Made by a program: the position numbers and the translations under genes
The notes under the pieces: model-generated
Databases searched by the model: none
Told to the model about the DNA's origin: nothing
What the model saw: only the letters and a program-made list of their open reading frames with translations
Assembly (NCBI GenBank): GCA_015067435.1
Contig: SVMM01000017.1
Coordinates: forward strand, 1-64,000
Source: Oscillospiraceae bacterium
GTDB lineage: Bacteria > Bacillota > Clostridia > Oscillospirales > Oscillospiraceae
Length of the DNA stretch: 64,000 nucleotides
Direction of reading: 5' to 3'
Shown: piece after piece, positions 1-9,686 of the stretch
Numbering within the stretch: position 1 is the stretch's first letter
Layout of the letters: each line of letters begins with the position of its first letter

Positions 1-77
1 GTGGCTCACTTTTTCGTCAGCGTTTGTGGCTCAGAAATTCGCTGGCGTGTGGCTCAAAAATTCATTGACATTCACAT
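1..77. repeat. Spaced GTGGCTCA direct repeats, possible insertion-sequence end
   Basis: The octamer GTGGCTCA occurs at 1-8, 26-33 and 49-56. The second and third copies are followed by A-rich stretches ending in AATTC. The last copy runs into TTGACATTCACA, ending at 77. Multiple short terminal repeats of about 20-25 bases are typical of IS21-family ends, so this could be the terminus of an element lying to the left of the window. No transposase is visible, so this remains inference. The TTGACA at 65-70 would serve as a -35 box pointing toward the gene at 161, but no well-spaced -10 follows. Confidence 0.4.
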
Positions 78-160
78 ATCAGCGATAAATGTGGATTTTT
101 GTGCATTTGCCGAAATCCGCTCCGGCTGCGCGAGCCGATTACATTGGGAGGGAGTTTCCT

Positions 161-1348
161 ATGAGAGATCTCAAGCATCTGATCTTCTTTGAAAACCTGC
201 TGCAGGACGCGCACAACGACCTGGTCAAGCAGGCGCAGAGCGAAGGAAAAAAGGCGCTGGGCTACACCTGCTATTTCATGCCGGAGGTGCTGCTTGACCT
301 GCCCGGGTGCTTCGGCGTCCGTCTGCGCGCGCCGCGCAGCGGCTCGCCGGACATGGCGACCTACTACATGTCGAACCGCACCTGCCACTACGGCCGCGCG
401 CTGTTCGAGCGCGCGCTGGAGGGCGGCTTCAACTTCCTCGACGCCCAGCTCGCCACCGAGACGTGCACCGTGACCTGCCGTTTTCAGGAGCATCTGGGCC
501 AGATGGACGTCATCAAAAACCCCGATTTCTTCGTGGAGTTCACGGACGTGCCGTTCAAGAAGAACGAGAACAGCATGGTCCACTTCCGCAAGCAGCTGCA
601 AAAGCACGTGCTTGACGTGCTGCACGACAAGCTGGGCGTCGACGTCTCCGACGAGGCGCTGATGAAGGCGATCGAGGAGCACAACGAGGTCTGCCGCCTC
701 ATCACCGAGATCGGCAGCTACCGCAAGCAGGCAAACCCGCCAATCACGGGCTATGAATTCCAGGTCATCCAGCTCGTGACGCTGACGTGTCCGAAGTATC
801 TGATCCTCCCCTACCTCCGCGAGACGGCGGAGGAGCTCAAGACGCGCGAGCCGGAGCCCAAGTTCCCGTTCCGCTGCCGCGTGGTGCTAGCGGGCGCGGA
901 GAACGACGACCCCGACTTCACCAAGCTGATCGAGAGCTGCGGCGCGCTCGTCGTCGCCGACCGGCACTGCTACGGCTCGCTGCCCGGGCGCGAGGAGATC
1001 GTCGTCGCCGACGGCCAGAGCCCGCTGGACGCCATCGCGCGTCACTACCTCGCCACGAGCTACTGCCCGCGCTTTATGCCGCAGGACGAGATGCGCGGCC
1101 GCAAGAAATACCTCGCCGACATCGTCAAGGAGTACAACGCCGACGGCCTGATCGTCGCGTCGAACAAGTTCTGCGAGTACTGGAGCTACGAGCGCACGAT
1201 GGACGCGCTGATCCTGCCGCGCGACTACGACATCCCGACCTGCTCCATCGAGAAGGAATACGTCAACGCCTCCACCGGCCAGCTGCGCACGCGCTTTCAG
1301 GCGTTCGTGGAGAGTGTGGAGATCAAGAAGTTACAGGAGGCGAAGTGA
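161..1348 (+). CDS. 2-hydroxyacyl-CoA dehydratase, smaller (D-component-like) subunit
   Basis: This 395-residue protein resembles the HgdB/BcrB-type 2-hydroxyacyl-CoA dehydratase D-component family, iron-sulfur proteins that eliminate water from (R)-2-hydroxyacyl-CoA by a radical mechanism. Conserved-looking cysteines lie in TYYMSNRTCHYGR, in ATETCTVTCRF and near the C-terminus in SNKFCEYWSYER, the usual kind of cluster ligands. I chose ATG 161 because GGGAGGGAG sits just upstream; a longer reading from 89 has no ribosome site. The next gene starts two bases after the stop and encodes the partner subunit, so the two are co-translated. The ATP-dependent activator (HgdC-type) that the family needs is not in the window. 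The exact substrate cannot be told. Confidence 0.8.
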   Translation: MRDLKHLIFFENLLQDAHNDLVKQAQSEGKKALGYTCYFMPEVLLDLPGCFGVRLRAPRSGSPDMATYYMSNRTCHYGRALFERALEGGFNFLDAQLATETCTVTCRFQEHLGQMDVIKNPDFFVEFTDVPFKKNENSMVHFRKQLQKHVLDVLHDKLGVDVSDEALMKAIEEHNEVCRLITEIGSYRKQANPPITGYEFQVIQLVTLTCPKYLILPYLRETAEELKTREPEPKFPFRCRVVLAGAENDDPDFTKLIESCGALVVADRHCYGSLPGREEIVVADGQSPLDAIARHYLATSYCPRFMPQDEMRGRKKYLADIVKEYNADGLIVASNKFCEYWSYERTMDALILPRDYDIPTCSIEKEYVNASTGQLRTRFQAFVESVEIKKLQEAK

Positions 1349-1349
1349 G

Positions 1350-3068
1350 ATGAAGTCGCTCGATATCAAGCTCAATGTCGAACTGCCCAAGCTCTCCGAG
1401 CTGGGCGGCAAGCTGAAAGAGGCCGCGAAGCTGTTCCCCGACCCCAAAAACATCAGGCTGCCGAAGAATCTGGACGAGGCGAAGAAGGCCGCGCACGACT
1501 TCTGGTACGGCAAGCCCCACGGCGAGCGCCGCCTCGGCGACCTGTATGTCGAAAAGACCGGCCTTTACAAGCACCGCGAGTGGCGCGGCGTAAAGGACAC
1601 GTTCTACTACTTCCACATGATCTGGCTGTACAACTACGCCAACATGGTCGCGGACATCATGAAGTTCGGCGGCCCGGTGATCTTCGCCAAGGGCCTGTGG
1701 CGCTACCGCTGGATGGGCCAGACGTACCTCCCCGTGCTGCACTGGTTCGACCGCGGGCTGGAGGGTATGCGCGGCGAGGCGCTGCGCGCGAGCGCGTGGC
1801 ACTACCGCGCGATGGTGTGCGTCACCATCAACCAGTTCATGAACATGTTCAATGCGGACGCGAAGCTGCACAACGGCGCGCACAACGACGCGTGGCACCA
1901 CTCCATCGCCCACAAGGAGACGGTCTGGGGCGGCGTGTTCTACCCGTGGTCGGACAAGTTCAAGAACATCCCCATGGAGATGATCCCCTACTTCGTCACC
2001 TGCCACGTCAACAACCACACGGTGCTCAACTACATCGACGCGGTGCAGTCCATCGGCCTGCCCGGCGACCCCTGCCCGATGTGCCAGGCGGAGGCGGGCC
2101 TGTTCGTGCTCGACGACATGCCCGACTACGCGCCCTTCGTCGTCACCACCAACGAGGCGTGCGACGGCTCGGTCGCGTCCACCGCGATTCAGGACTGGTT
2201 CCTCAACGTCCCGCTCTTTGCCCTGCCGCAGCCGATGCAGTTCGACGACCCGCTGGTGCAGGAGCACTGCGCCAACGAGATCCGCGAGCTGTGGAAGTTC
2301 ATCGAGGAGCAGACCGGCGTGCCCTTCAACTGGGAGCTTTTGAAGGAGAAGCTGGAGCGCCAGAACGAACTGCAGCGCTTCGAGTGGGAGAAGTGGGACG
2401 TTGACGCCAAGACGAACCACTACCCCATCAACGGCGTGGCGCAGGCGCTCTACCGCATCTACCAGTCGCAGTACGGCGACCATTACATCTGGCACGACAC
2501 CGACAAGAAGGTCGGCAAGATCCTCACAAAATGCGTCGAGCAGAAGATCGACACCTTCCCCAAGACGCGCCACCGCGTGATCGCGTGGTCCTGCGCGCCG
2601 CTGTACTACTCCAACTGGTGCACGTGGGCGTACAACTGCTGGGGCCTCAACACGGTCATCAACATGGACTCGCTGATGTTCGACATGACCATCCGCACCG
2701 ACACGCTGGACAACTGCGTGATGGATATGGCGCGCTACCACGAGTGGGCGCCCATGCGCCGCATGGCGGTCGGCGGCATGCACCACATCTTCGAGCTGTG
2801 GGATTACATGGAGCGCTTCAACTGCGACATGGTCATGATGTACGACCAGCTCCAGTGCAAGGGCATGCAGGGCGTCGTCGGCCTCTTTGAGGACGAGTTC
2901 CGCAAGCGCAACATCCACGCCATCTGGATGCCCCACGCGCTGCCCGACAAGCGCACGGTCTCCCGCGCGGAGATCCGCCGCATCATCAACGACTACATGA
3001 CCACCGTCATGCACGAAGAACCGCTCGACCCGTCGCTGCTGGAATTCGACGACGACATGAGCTGGTAA
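1350..3068 (+). CDS. 2-hydroxyacyl-CoA dehydratase, larger subunit
   Basis: This 572-residue protein is the second subunit of a 2-hydroxyacyl-CoA dehydratase-like enzyme. It is cysteine- and tryptophan-rich. Candidate cluster ligands are in GDPCPMCQAEAG (about residue 245), IAWSCAPLYYSNWCTWAYNCWG and MYDQLQCKGMQG. The C-terminal RRIINDYMTTVMH resembles the end of the family. It is longer than HgdA (about 480 residues) because of a basic, helical N-terminal extension of about 80 residues. AGGAGG at 1335-1340, inside the end of the preceding gene, serves ATG 1350, so the two are translationally coupled. Together they suggest amino-acid or hydroxy-acid fermentation. Family-level assignment is secure; the pathway is not. 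Confidence 0.78.
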   Translation: MKSLDIKLNVELPKLSELGGKLKEAAKLFPDPKNIRLPKNLDEAKKAAHDFWYGKPHGERRLGDLYVEKTGLYKHREWRGVKDTFYYFHMIWLYNYANMVADIMKFGGPVIFAKGLWRYRWMGQTYLPVLHWFDRGLEGMRGEALRASAWHYRAMVCVTINQFMNMFNADAKLHNGAHNDAWHHSIAHKETVWGGVFYPWSDKFKNIPMEMIPYFVTCHVNNHTVLNYIDAVQSIGLPGDPCPMCQAEAGLFVLDDMPDYAPFVVTTNEACDGSVASTAIQDWFLNVPLFALPQPMQFDDPLVQEHCANEIRELWKFIEEQTGVPFNWELLKEKLERQNELQRFEWEKWDVDAKTNHYPINGVAQALYRIYQSQYGDHYIWHDTDKKVGKILTKCVEQKIDTFPKTRHRVIAWSCAPLYYSNWCTWAYNCWGLNTVINMDSLMFDMTIRTDTLDNCVMDMARYHEWAPMRRMAVGGMHHIFELWDYMERFNCDMVMMYDQLQCKGMQGVVGLFEDEFRKRNIHAIWMPHALPDKRTVSRAEIRRIINDYMTTVMHEEPLDPSLLEFDDDMSW

Positions 3069-3083
3069 GGGGGAGGCAGAACG

Positions 3084-3380
3084 ATGAACAAGAAAAAAGC
3101 GTTGAAAGCCATCGTCAAGCAGGGTAAAAAGCTCCGGAAGATGAAAAAGGCTGCGAATCGCAGTTCCGGCAAGCGCTGCGGCGGCTGCCTGCTGTTCCGC
3201 GTCCTCGGCAAGATCTTCGGCATCCTCGCCGCGGTCTACGCGATCCTCTTTGCCGTGTTCTTCTTCGACCTCGACGGCAAGCTGCTGTACTACGTGGTCG
3301 AGCCGCTGCTCGTCAAGCACTATGACAAGATGGAGCGCAAAAACCCGTTGGATATGCCCTACAAGATCAAGGAGGCGTAA
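3084..3380 (+). CDS. Small membrane protein downstream of the dehydratase
   Basis: This 98-residue protein has a strongly basic N-terminus (MNKKKALKAIVKQGKKLRK), a CGGC pair at about residue 35, one hydrophobic segment at about residues 42-60 and a charged C-terminus. GGGGGAGGC precedes ATG 3084, which lies 15 bases after the dehydratase stop, so it is the last gene of that operon. The positive-inside rule predicts N-in, C-out. I do not recognise the family. A role in anchoring or supporting the dehydratase is only suggested by position. Confidence 0.65.
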   Translation: MNKKKALKAIVKQGKKLRKMKKAANRSSGKRCGGCLLFRVLGKIFGILAAVYAILFAVFFFDLDGKLLYYVVEPLLVKHYDKMERKNPLDMPYKIKEA

Positions 3381-3393
3381 CCGATTCCGCAAA

Positions 3394-3428
3394 AAATCCC
3401 GCCGTACCGGACCGGTACGGCGGGATTT
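3394..3428. terminator. Bidirectional rho-independent terminator
   Basis: A perfect 16-base inverted repeat (AAATCCCGCCGTACCG, loop GAC, then its complement) lies between the convergent genes ending at 3380 and 3439. A-rich and T-rich flanks let it work in both directions. Confidence 0.9.
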
Positions 3429-3438
3429 CCGCGTTTTA

Positions 3439-3699
3439 TCAGCTTCTGAACCGCTTGAGGATCTCGTCGGATGCTTTCCACGCCGCGTAGAGCGCGTCGC
3501 GGTAGTCGCCGAGCTTGTCATAGGCGTCGACCGTCTCGTCGATGCGCTCGCGGATGATGAGCAGGCGTCCCTGCAGCTCGTCGCGCTCCTCGTCCGTGCA
3601 GTCGTCCTCGACCGCGCGGGCGGCAAGCTCCAGCATCTCCTCCAGCAGCGCCTGCACCTCGTCGAGCATTGCTTCGGCAAAAATGGGGTCCATATCCAT
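3439..3699 (-). CDS. Small acidic helical protein of unknown function
   Basis: This 86-residue protein is almost wholly predicted alpha-helix and acidic: MDMDPIFAEAMLDEVQALLE, then a stretch rich in E, D, L and R ending in LKRFRS. There is no signal peptide and no membrane segment. AAAAGGAGGG lies upstream of ATG 3699, and a good sigma-A promoter lies at 3724-3752, so it is probably its own transcription unit, ending at the shared terminator at 3394-3428. I do not recognise the family. Confidence 0.7.
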   Translation of the reverse strand: MDMDPIFAEAMLDEVQALLEEMLELAARAVEDDCTDEERDELQGRLLIIRERIDETVDAYDKLGDYRDALYAAWKASDEILKRFRS

Positions 3700-3723
3700 A
3701 GCGTTCGCCCTCCTTTTGTCGGT

Positions 3724-3752
3724 ATTATATACAATGCTTTGGGAAAATGCAA
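3724..3752 (-). promoter_or_regulatory. Sigma-A promoter of the small acidic protein
   Basis: On the minus strand, TTGCAT (3747-3752) and TATAAT (3724-3729) are separated by 17 bases, about 25 bases upstream of ATG 3699. Confidence 0.75.
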
Positions 3753-3758
3753 CACAAT

Positions 3759-5933
3759 TTATCGGCCTGTGACCTCAATAATGAGCACCTCGCCGTCCTT
3801 GACGTAGAGATTCATCTTTCCGCCGTAGGAGACCGCCTTCTCGACGCTGGTGAACCACGACTCGGTGTCAGCGTTCCAGCAGGGCGTGTACGGCGAGATC
3901 TGATAGGTCTTTCCGCCGGCGGTCACGCTGGTCGTACCCATCCAAGAGGTCTTGGTCACGCCGGTGATCTTGTCGAGCTTCACGGCAAAATACAGTTGAG
4001 TATCTTCCGTATCAATGATGGACCTAAGCTCGACAAAATCTCCCGTTCTTGCTTCGTCAGGATTACCAGCGAAGGTTGTACGATATTTGCCCTTCGTTCC
4101 ACGTGGGCCGCAGTCAACCTCGACAGTATAGCCCGCAATATAATTTCCGTTCACTCCGTCAATTTTTCTTTCATAGTCACCATATGGGCTAACCCAATTC
4201 CAGTTTTCTTCTGTTTTAGGCTCGCCAGATGTATAGTATCCCGTTTTTCCCTCAATCTTGGGACCTTTGGTTCCATATCCTTCCTTCCATTCCCATTCAC
4301 CGCCAACCAATTCAAACTTTGCGCGGCCATAGATCAGATTGCTCTCGCGCATGCCGAGCACAAGGAGGTCGATCTCGCCCTGCTCGTTGCTGCGGGCGTA
4401 GATCACCTCGTTCGCCGCGATGCGGCTGACGCCGAGGGAGGCGAGCGTTGTCATTTCGCCGTCCTTGAGCACCAGCACGTTCTCCGCCAGCTTCCGGTCG
4501 CTGTATGTACCGGCTGTCACGTCCACAACGCCGTAAAGGGAGCTTTTCTCCGGAATCAGGTAGACCTTCTTCGCGCTGCCTCCCAAACTGGGATCACGCG
4601 ACTGGGAGATCCGGACGACCTGCCCCGCATGTTCCGAATCGGAGTAGTTGAGCGTGATGGTGCTGCCGCCGCAGAACATGATGACCTTGCCTTTTTCGTC
4701 CACATAACCCACGGCGTTGGCGCGGGTGTCGTTGGAACCGTTCTCCACCGCGCCGGCGACCTGTCCGTCCGCCGTCAGTAGCAGCGTCATCTCCTGTCCG
4801 GGCAGGAAGCCCGCGATGCTCTGCTGCGCCATGGGCAGCACCGGAAGCTCCGTGCCGTCCAGCACGGTGATCGTCAGCGGCGCCTCGCGCGAGGGCATGA
4901 AGTCCTCGTAATAGACGTTGACGCGCGTGTTGCACACCAGCACCGCGTTGTTCGCCGCCGAATAGATGGCGACGTCGTTTTTCTTGAGCGCGTTCGCGCT
5001 CACGCGCGAGCCGTTGCGGAAGATCAGATAGTTGTGCGCGCCGCCGGTCAGCTCGTTAAAGCCCGCGGTGGAGCCGTCCGCGCTGACGATGACCGCCGCG
5101 TCCTGCGGCGCCTCGCCCGCGATTACGCCGGCGGTGACGGACGGCAGGAAGCTGATCGCCTCCTCGTTGGAATTGTAGACCACGCGGCCCTTGAGCCCGT
5201 TGAGGACGTTGCTGAGCATCGGCGTCACCATTTTGGGGTCCTTGCCGTCCGAGGTGCGCATCGTGCCCTTGGCGAGATCGACGGACAGAAGCACCGTCTC
5301 GCTGCCAAGCGTGCGCAACGTGCCGCCGTCCTTTGTCTTGGCGGAGAGCGCGTTGACGAACAGCTGCGCCGCCTGCGCACGCGTGATCGCCGCGCCGCCG
5401 GAGAGGGTGAGCCCCTTCGTCAGCCCGTTCGCCTTGCCGAGGTCGAGGTAGCCCTGCGGCCAGATGCCGCCGCTGTCGGCGTCAGACCAGCCGAGGGTGC
5501 GCATGAGCACCGTCACCGCCTCGCCGTAGCTGATCTCCTGATCCGGACGGAAGCTGCCGTCCGGGAAGCCGTGCATCAGGCCGGGTTTGTTCTCCCCTTC
5601 CGGCGTCGTCGCAAGATTGATGTAGCCGCAGGCCCAGTGAGACGTGCGGACGTCGGGGAAGATCGTGCGGCTGCGGTAGCGCACGACCTCGCTGCCGCTG
5701 CCCCGAAGCTCGATCGTCATTTTGCAGAATTCGGCGCGCGTCAGTTTGCCGTTGGGGCGGAAACGACCGTCGCCGTCGCCGATGACCACGCCCATCAGGC
5801 GCAGCACCTCGACGTTGCGCGCCGTCGTCACGTCCGCCACGTCGGCAAACGCGCCCAGCGCGTCCGCCGGCACGGGCAGCAGCGTCAGCGCCAGCGCCAG
5901 CGTCAGCAGCGCCGCAAATACTCTCTTTTTCAT
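3759..5933 (-). CDS. S-layer homology (SLH) domain surface protein
   Basis: This 724-residue protein starts with a classic signal peptide (MKKRVFAALLTLALALTLL, cleavage near PADALG). Three SLH-type repeats follow at about residues 28-200, recognisable from DGRFRPNGKLTRAEFCKM, HGFPDGSFRPDQEISYGEAV and a third ending ITRAQAAQLFVNAL. SLH repeats bind secondary cell-wall polymer, so the protein should sit on the cell surface. The remaining ~520 residues are beta-rich and I do not recognise them. The gene lies 12 bases after the permease gene, so it is the last gene of the adaptor-ATPase-permease operon. That suggests it works with, or is exported alongside, that transporter. ATG 5933 is preceded by GGGAGG. 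Confidence 0.85.
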   Translation of the reverse strand: MKKRVFAALLTLALALTLLPVPADALGAFADVADVTTARNVEVLRLMGVVIGDGDGRFRPNGKLTRAEFCKMTIELRGSGSEVVRYRSRTIFPDVRTSHWACGYINLATTPEGENKPGLMHGFPDGSFRPDQEISYGEAVTVLMRTLGWSDADSGGIWPQGYLDLGKANGLTKGLTLSGGAAITRAQAAQLFVNALSAKTKDGGTLRTLGSETVLLSVDLAKGTMRTSDGKDPKMVTPMLSNVLNGLKGRVVYNSNEEAISFLPSVTAGVIAGEAPQDAAVIVSADGSTAGFNELTGGAHNYLIFRNGSRVSANALKKNDVAIYSAANNAVLVCNTRVNVYYEDFMPSREAPLTITVLDGTELPVLPMAQQSIAGFLPGQEMTLLLTADGQVAGAVENGSNDTRANAVGYVDEKGKVIMFCGGSTITLNYSDSEHAGQVVRISQSRDPSLGGSAKKVYLIPEKSSLYGVVDVTAGTYSDRKLAENVLVLKDGEMTTLASLGVSRIAANEVIYARSNEQGEIDLLVLGMRESNLIYGRAKFELVGGEWEWKEGYGTKGPKIEGKTGYYTSGEPKTEENWNWVSPYGDYERKIDGVNGNYIAGYTVEVDCGPRGTKGKYRTTFAGNPDEARTGDFVELRSIIDTEDTQLYFAVKLDKITGVTKTSWMGTTSVTAGGKTYQISPYTPCWNADTESWFTSVEKAVSYGGKMNLYVKDGEVLIIEVTGR

Positions 5934-5945
5934 GCAGAAACCTCC

Positions 5946-7151
5946 CTAATCCGCCCGCAGGGCGACCACCGGCTGCAAGCCGGACGCCTTGATCGCGGGA
6001 TACATACCAAAAATGATGCCGAGGGACACCGAGAACGCGAACGCCCCCAGCGTGATGGTCGGCGAGGGATAGAGCGACATTCCCTCGAACAGCAGCTTTC
6101 CGGCAAGGTGCGTGCCGCCGTAGCCGATTGCGATGCCGAAGATGCCGCCGATGCCGCAGATCATCGCCGCCTCGACGAGGAACTGCGTCACGATGGACGA
6201 GCGCTCCGCGCCAATGGCGCGGCGGATGCCGATCTCCCGCGTGCGCTCGGTGACGGTGACGAGCATGATATTCATGATGCCGATGCCGCCGACGAGCAGC
6301 GAGATGCCCGCGATGCCGCCCAGCACCACCGAGATCATCGTCAGCGCGCTGTTGCTCTCATCCATCCACTGCTGCTCGCTGTAGGCGTACCCATAGCCCC
6401 TGCTGTTCTGCTCCGTCAGCGTGTCGATGTACGCCTGCAAAATGTTGAGCATGCGGCTGATCGTCTGCGAATCCTTGACCTTGACGACGCACTCGCTCCA
6501 GCTCATATCGGCGTTGGGCAGAAAACGGCTCGCCGTGTAGGGCACGACGATCACGCTGTCCATGGAATAGCTGCTGTCCTTGTCCTTCTCGGCGTAGATG
6601 CCGACGACCGTGAACGGCACGCCGTTGATCATGATGTCCTGATAGAGCGGGTCGGCGTAGTCGAACATCGCCTTCGCCGCGCGCGCGCCCATCACGCAGA
6701 CCTGATGATAGTCCTCGATGTCGACGCGGCACAGGTCGCGTCCGCGCGCGACGTCAAAGCTGCTGCACAGCGAATACTGGTCGCTGCCGAGCACAACGCG
6801 CGGCTGCTCCTGCCACTCCATCGTGTCCGAGGATTTCGCCCCGAATTTGACCGTGCCGCCGATCTCCGCGCTGGGCGTCACGCCGACGACGTCCTCGCCG
6901 AGGCCCTGGCAGTAGTCGTAAATCTTCTCAAAGGAGTTCTCGCCGCTGTAGAGATACATGGAGACCGTGATCTTGTTTGTTCCCTGCGCCTCGAACGCCT
7001 CCATCATCTTCTCGTTGTAGCCCGACACGGTGGCGACGATGGTCATGACCGAGGCAATGCCGATGATGATGCCGAGCATCGTCAGAAACGAGCGGCCCTT
7101 CTTCGCGAGGATGGACTTGACCGCCATCTTGACCGCCTGAAAAAACTTCAT
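5946..7151 (-). CDS. MacB-type ABC transporter permease
   Basis: This 401-residue protein has the MacB/FtsX-like permease layout: one N-terminal membrane helix ([19 protein letters not shown], about residues 20-40), a large extracytoplasmic domain (about 45-275), then three helices near the C-terminus. It has the typical motif [21 protein letters not shown] at about residue 300. It pairs with the ATPase encoded just upstream and the adaptor before that. Such tripartite sets in Gram-positive bacteria export peptides or sense and expel cell-wall-active compounds. The substrate cannot be inferred. The last residues (VALRAD) end 12 bases before the SLH gene. Confidence 0.88.
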   Translation of the reverse strand: MKFFQAVKMAVKSILAKKGRSFLTMLGIIIGIASVMTIVATVSGYNEKMMEAFEAQGTNKITVSMYLYSGENSFEKIYDYCQGLGEDVVGVTPSAEIGGTVKFGAKSSDTMEWQEQPRVVLGSDQYSLCSSFDVARGRDLCRVDIEDYHQVCVMGARAAKAMFDYADPLYQDIMINGVPFTVVGIYAEKDKDSSYSMDSVIVVPYTASRFLPNADMSWSECVVKVKDSQTISRMLNILQAYIDTLTEQNSRGYGYAYSEQQWMDESNSALTMISVVLGGIAGISLLVGGIGIMNIMLVTVTERTREIGIRRAIGAERSSIVTQFLVEAAMICGIGGIFGIAIGYGGTHLAGKLLFEGMSLYPSPTITLGAFAFSVSLGIIFGMYPAIKASGLQPVVALRAD

Positions 7152-7179
7152 GCCGCGCCTTCACCTCCTCCGGATCGTC

Positions 7180-7875
7180 TCATACCCAATCCACCTCCTG
7201 CGGGTGGTCTTCAATGATCCTGCCGTCCGACAATCGGACGATGCGCCGCGCCGTGGCGGCGATGCCGTTGTCGTGCGTGATGAGCAGGATGGTGCTGCCC
7301 TCGCGGTTGAGCTGCTGCAAAAAGCCCAGCACCTCGTGGCCGGTTCTGGAGTCCAGCGCGCCGGTCGGCTCGTCCGCCATGATGATGGGCGGGTGCGCCG
7401 CGATGGCGCGCGCGATGGCGACGCGCTGCTGCTGGCCGCCGGACATCTCGCTCGGCAGATGCTTGGCGCGGTCGGCAAGCCCCACGCGCTCCAGCGCCTC
7501 CAGCGCCATGTCGCGCCGGTCGAAGGCGGACACGCCCTGATAGATAAGCGGCAGCTCCACGTTCTCCACCGCGTTGAGCGAGGGGATCAGGTTGTAGCCC
7601 TGAAAGATAAAGCCGATCTGCTTGTTGCGGATGTGCGAGAGCTGCTTATCGCTCAGCTCCGCGACATCCTTGCCCGCGAGGAAGTAGTCCCCGTAGGTCG
7701 GGATGTCCAGACAGCCGAGCACGTTCATCATCGTCGACTTGCCGGAGCCGGACTGGCCCGCGATGGCGACAAACTCGCCGTAGTCGATCTCCAGACTCAC
7801 GCCGTCGAGCGCGCGGACCTCGCTCTCCATGCCCTCGCCGTAGATCTTATATACGTTCTTTAATGTTATCAGCAT
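7180..7875 (-). CDS. ABC transporter ATP-binding protein (MacB/LolD type)
   Basis: This 231-residue cytoplasmic ATPase has Walker [10 protein letters not shown] (about residues 40-48), the Q-loop in FIFQGYNL, the ABC signature [14 protein letters not shown] (about 145-158), Walker [15 protein letters not shown] and the H-loop in LLITHDNG. Size and motifs match the ATPase of MacB-like exporters. It starts four bases after the adaptor stop and is followed 28 bases later by the permease. Confidence 0.93.
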   Translation of the reverse strand: MLITLKNVYKIYGEGMESEVRALDGVSLEIDYGEFVAIAGQSGSGKSTMMNVLGCLDIPTYGDYFLAGKDVAELSDKQLSHIRNKQIGFIFQGYNLIPSLNAVENVELPLIYQGVSAFDRRDMALEALERVGLADRAKHLPSEMSGGQQQRVAIARAIAAHPPIIMADEPTGALDSRTGHEVLGFLQQLNREGSTILLITHDNGIAATARRIVRLSDGRIIEDHPQEVDWV

Positions 7876-7879
7876 AGCG

Positions 7880-9652
7880 TTAGAAGTAAAGACCCATGCC
7901 CATGCCCATGTCGTTGCTCACAACGCCGGCATAGACGCACATACCCTCCTCCGCGCCGGAGAGGATCTCGATGTTGCGGTTGTTGGAAATGCCGGTCTCC
8001 ACGATGACGGGCTGGAAGCCCTCCGGGATCTCCATCATGGACGTATCCAGCTCGCCGGCGTTGTCAAAGGGCATATCCGTCTCCACGAAGAGCACCTTGC
8101 AGGTCTTGCCCTCGATGGTCTGCGCGGATTTGACGCACTGGATCGGAACCATCAGGCAGTCGTCGCTCTGGCTGGCGGCGAAGGAGAAGTTGACGGTCGT
8201 TCCCTGATTCAGCTGCCCCTCGCTGTTGTCAACGCTGATCTTGACCGGGAAGCGGGAAACGCCGTTTTCAGACTTTGCCGAAAGGCTCACACTCTCGATC
8301 GTGCCCATGAGGGTCACATCGCCCCACGTCGTCAGCTCGATCATCTCGCCCGCCTTGATGTAGTTGACGTACATTTCGTCGACCATCGCCTCGACCTTCA
8401 TGGTCGAGAGATTGGCGATGCTGACGGCGACGGTGCCCGCCTTCGCCTCCTCGCCGATGCTGATGCCGAGCGAAACGACCGTCCCGTCGATGGGCGCGGT
8501 CGCGCTCAGGGACTTCAGGTTCTCCTGCTCCTTCTCCAGCGCCTTCTGCGCGTCCTCCAGCGCCTGCTTGGCGTCGTCGATGCGGTCGTTGTACGCCTTG
8601 ATCTCATCCTCGCGGTTCTCGCTGTCCATCTTGATGTGGGCAATGCTCTCGCCGGCGGCGACCTTCTGATAGTCGCGCGCCTCGAACCACGTCAGCTTGC
8701 CGGTCATCGGCGCCTTGATCTCCGTGGTGCGGAAGTATTCCAGCTTGCCGGACTCGTAGGGATAGAGCGTCTCGCCCGCGTCGACCGTCGCCGTGGCGGT
8801 CATGCCGTCCTTGAGCGTGCCGGGGTTGTCGACCACGATCACGACCTCGAACAGGCGGCTGCCCTCGTCGGAGATGCGCTCGACCTTGTGGATCTCGTGC
8901 ACCGTTCCGGAAATCTGCGCCATCGTCACGGGGACGGACACCGTCGCCTTCTGGCCGACGGCGATGTCGTTTTCATAGGCATAGCTGAAATAGAGCGTCA
9001 GCAGCAGCCGGGTGTTGTCCACCAGCGTGGCGAAGACCTCTTTTTCCGAGACCTCGTCCTTCACGTCGTGCTTCTTCACCTCGATGAGGATGCCGGCGTA
9101 CTCCGCGCGCGCGTCGTCCTCCACGGGCTTGGCGAGGTACTTCGCAAGGTCGTTCTGCTTCTCGGCGAGGTTGCGCTCCTGATCCCGCACGCGCTCCTGC
9201 GCCTTCGCGACGCTCTCCTCCACCTCGGTGCTGTCGATCTCAAACAGCGGCGTATCCTTGGTGACATAGTCGCCCTCTGTGACGAAGATGTCGCGGACCG
9301 TGCCCGCGGAAAGCAGCGTAACGCTCTCCTGTTCCTCCGGCACGGCCACTCCGTTGCCTTCGACCGTGCTGGTGATCGAGCCGCGGGAGACATACTCGCG
9401 CAGGACCTCGGATTCCTGCTCCTTGTTCCCGCCGAAGCGTTTCCATGCGAAGATGCCGCCGCCGATGAGCGCCGCCACGAGGACGAGCGCCACGATGCGC
9501 CGGATGATCTTCTTTTTGTTCCGCTTGCGTCTTTTCGGCAAGGCGGGCTTTTCGCTGAAGCCGGAGGTCTTGCCCGCCTCCGCCGCGCCCTCCGGCGCCG
9601 CCGCAGCGGTCTCCGGCGTTGTCTGCTTTTCCTGATCGAGCACTTCTGCCAT
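7880..9652 (-). CDS. HlyD/MacA-family efflux adaptor protein
   Basis: This 590-residue protein has a low-complexity cytoplasmic N-terminus, a basic patch (KRRKRNKKK), one membrane helix at about residues 51-70 and an extracellular adaptor domain. That domain has two biotinyl-lipoyl-like halves (near GTVRDIFVTEGDYVTKDTPL and TAPIDGTVVSLGISIGEEAK) flanking a coiled-coil (QERNLAEKQNDLAKYL; DDAKQALEDAQKALEKEQEN). It joins the ATPase and permease in a tripartite exporter. I chose ATG 9652 because AAGAGG lies eight bases upstream; a reading from 9793 would start upstream of the leader hairpins and has no ribosome site. It is the first gene of the operon. Confidence 0.88.
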   Translation of the reverse strand: MAEVLDQEKQTTPETAAAAPEGAAEAGKTSGFSEKPALPKRRKRNKKKIIRRIVALVLVAALIGGGIFAWKRFGGNKEQESEVLREYVSRGSITSTVEGNGVAVPEEQESVTLLSAGTVRDIFVTEGDYVTKDTPLFEIDSTEVEESVAKAQERVRDQERNLAEKQNDLAKYLAKPVEDDARAEYAGILIEVKKHDVKDEVSEKEVFATLVDNTRLLLTLYFSYAYENDIAVGQKATVSVPVTMAQISGTVHEIHKVERISDEGSRLFEVVIVVDNPGTLKDGMTATATVDAGETLYPYESGKLEYFRTTEIKAPMTGKLTWFEARDYQKVAAGESIAHIKMDSENREDEIKAYNDRIDDAKQALEDAQKALEKEQENLKSLSATAPIDGTVVSLGISIGEEAKAGTVAVSIANLSTMKVEAMVDEMYVNYIKAGEMIELTTWGDVTLMGTIESVSLSAKSENGVSRFPVKISVDNSEGQLNQGTTVNFSFAASQSDDCLMVPIQCVKSAQTIEGKTCKVLFVETDMPFDNAGELDTSMMEIPEGFQPVIVETGISNNRNIEILSGAEEGMCVYAGVVSNDMGMGMGLYF

Positions 9653-9686
9653 ATCATTAACCTCTTTTCGATTTGTTCCCTGTTTC

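Noticed and set aside
1323-3755. An 810-codon minus-strand frame across the dehydratase large-subunit gene
   Set aside because: It crosses a strong bidirectional terminator and a good promoter, and reads as Arg/His/Val-rich shadow sequence.
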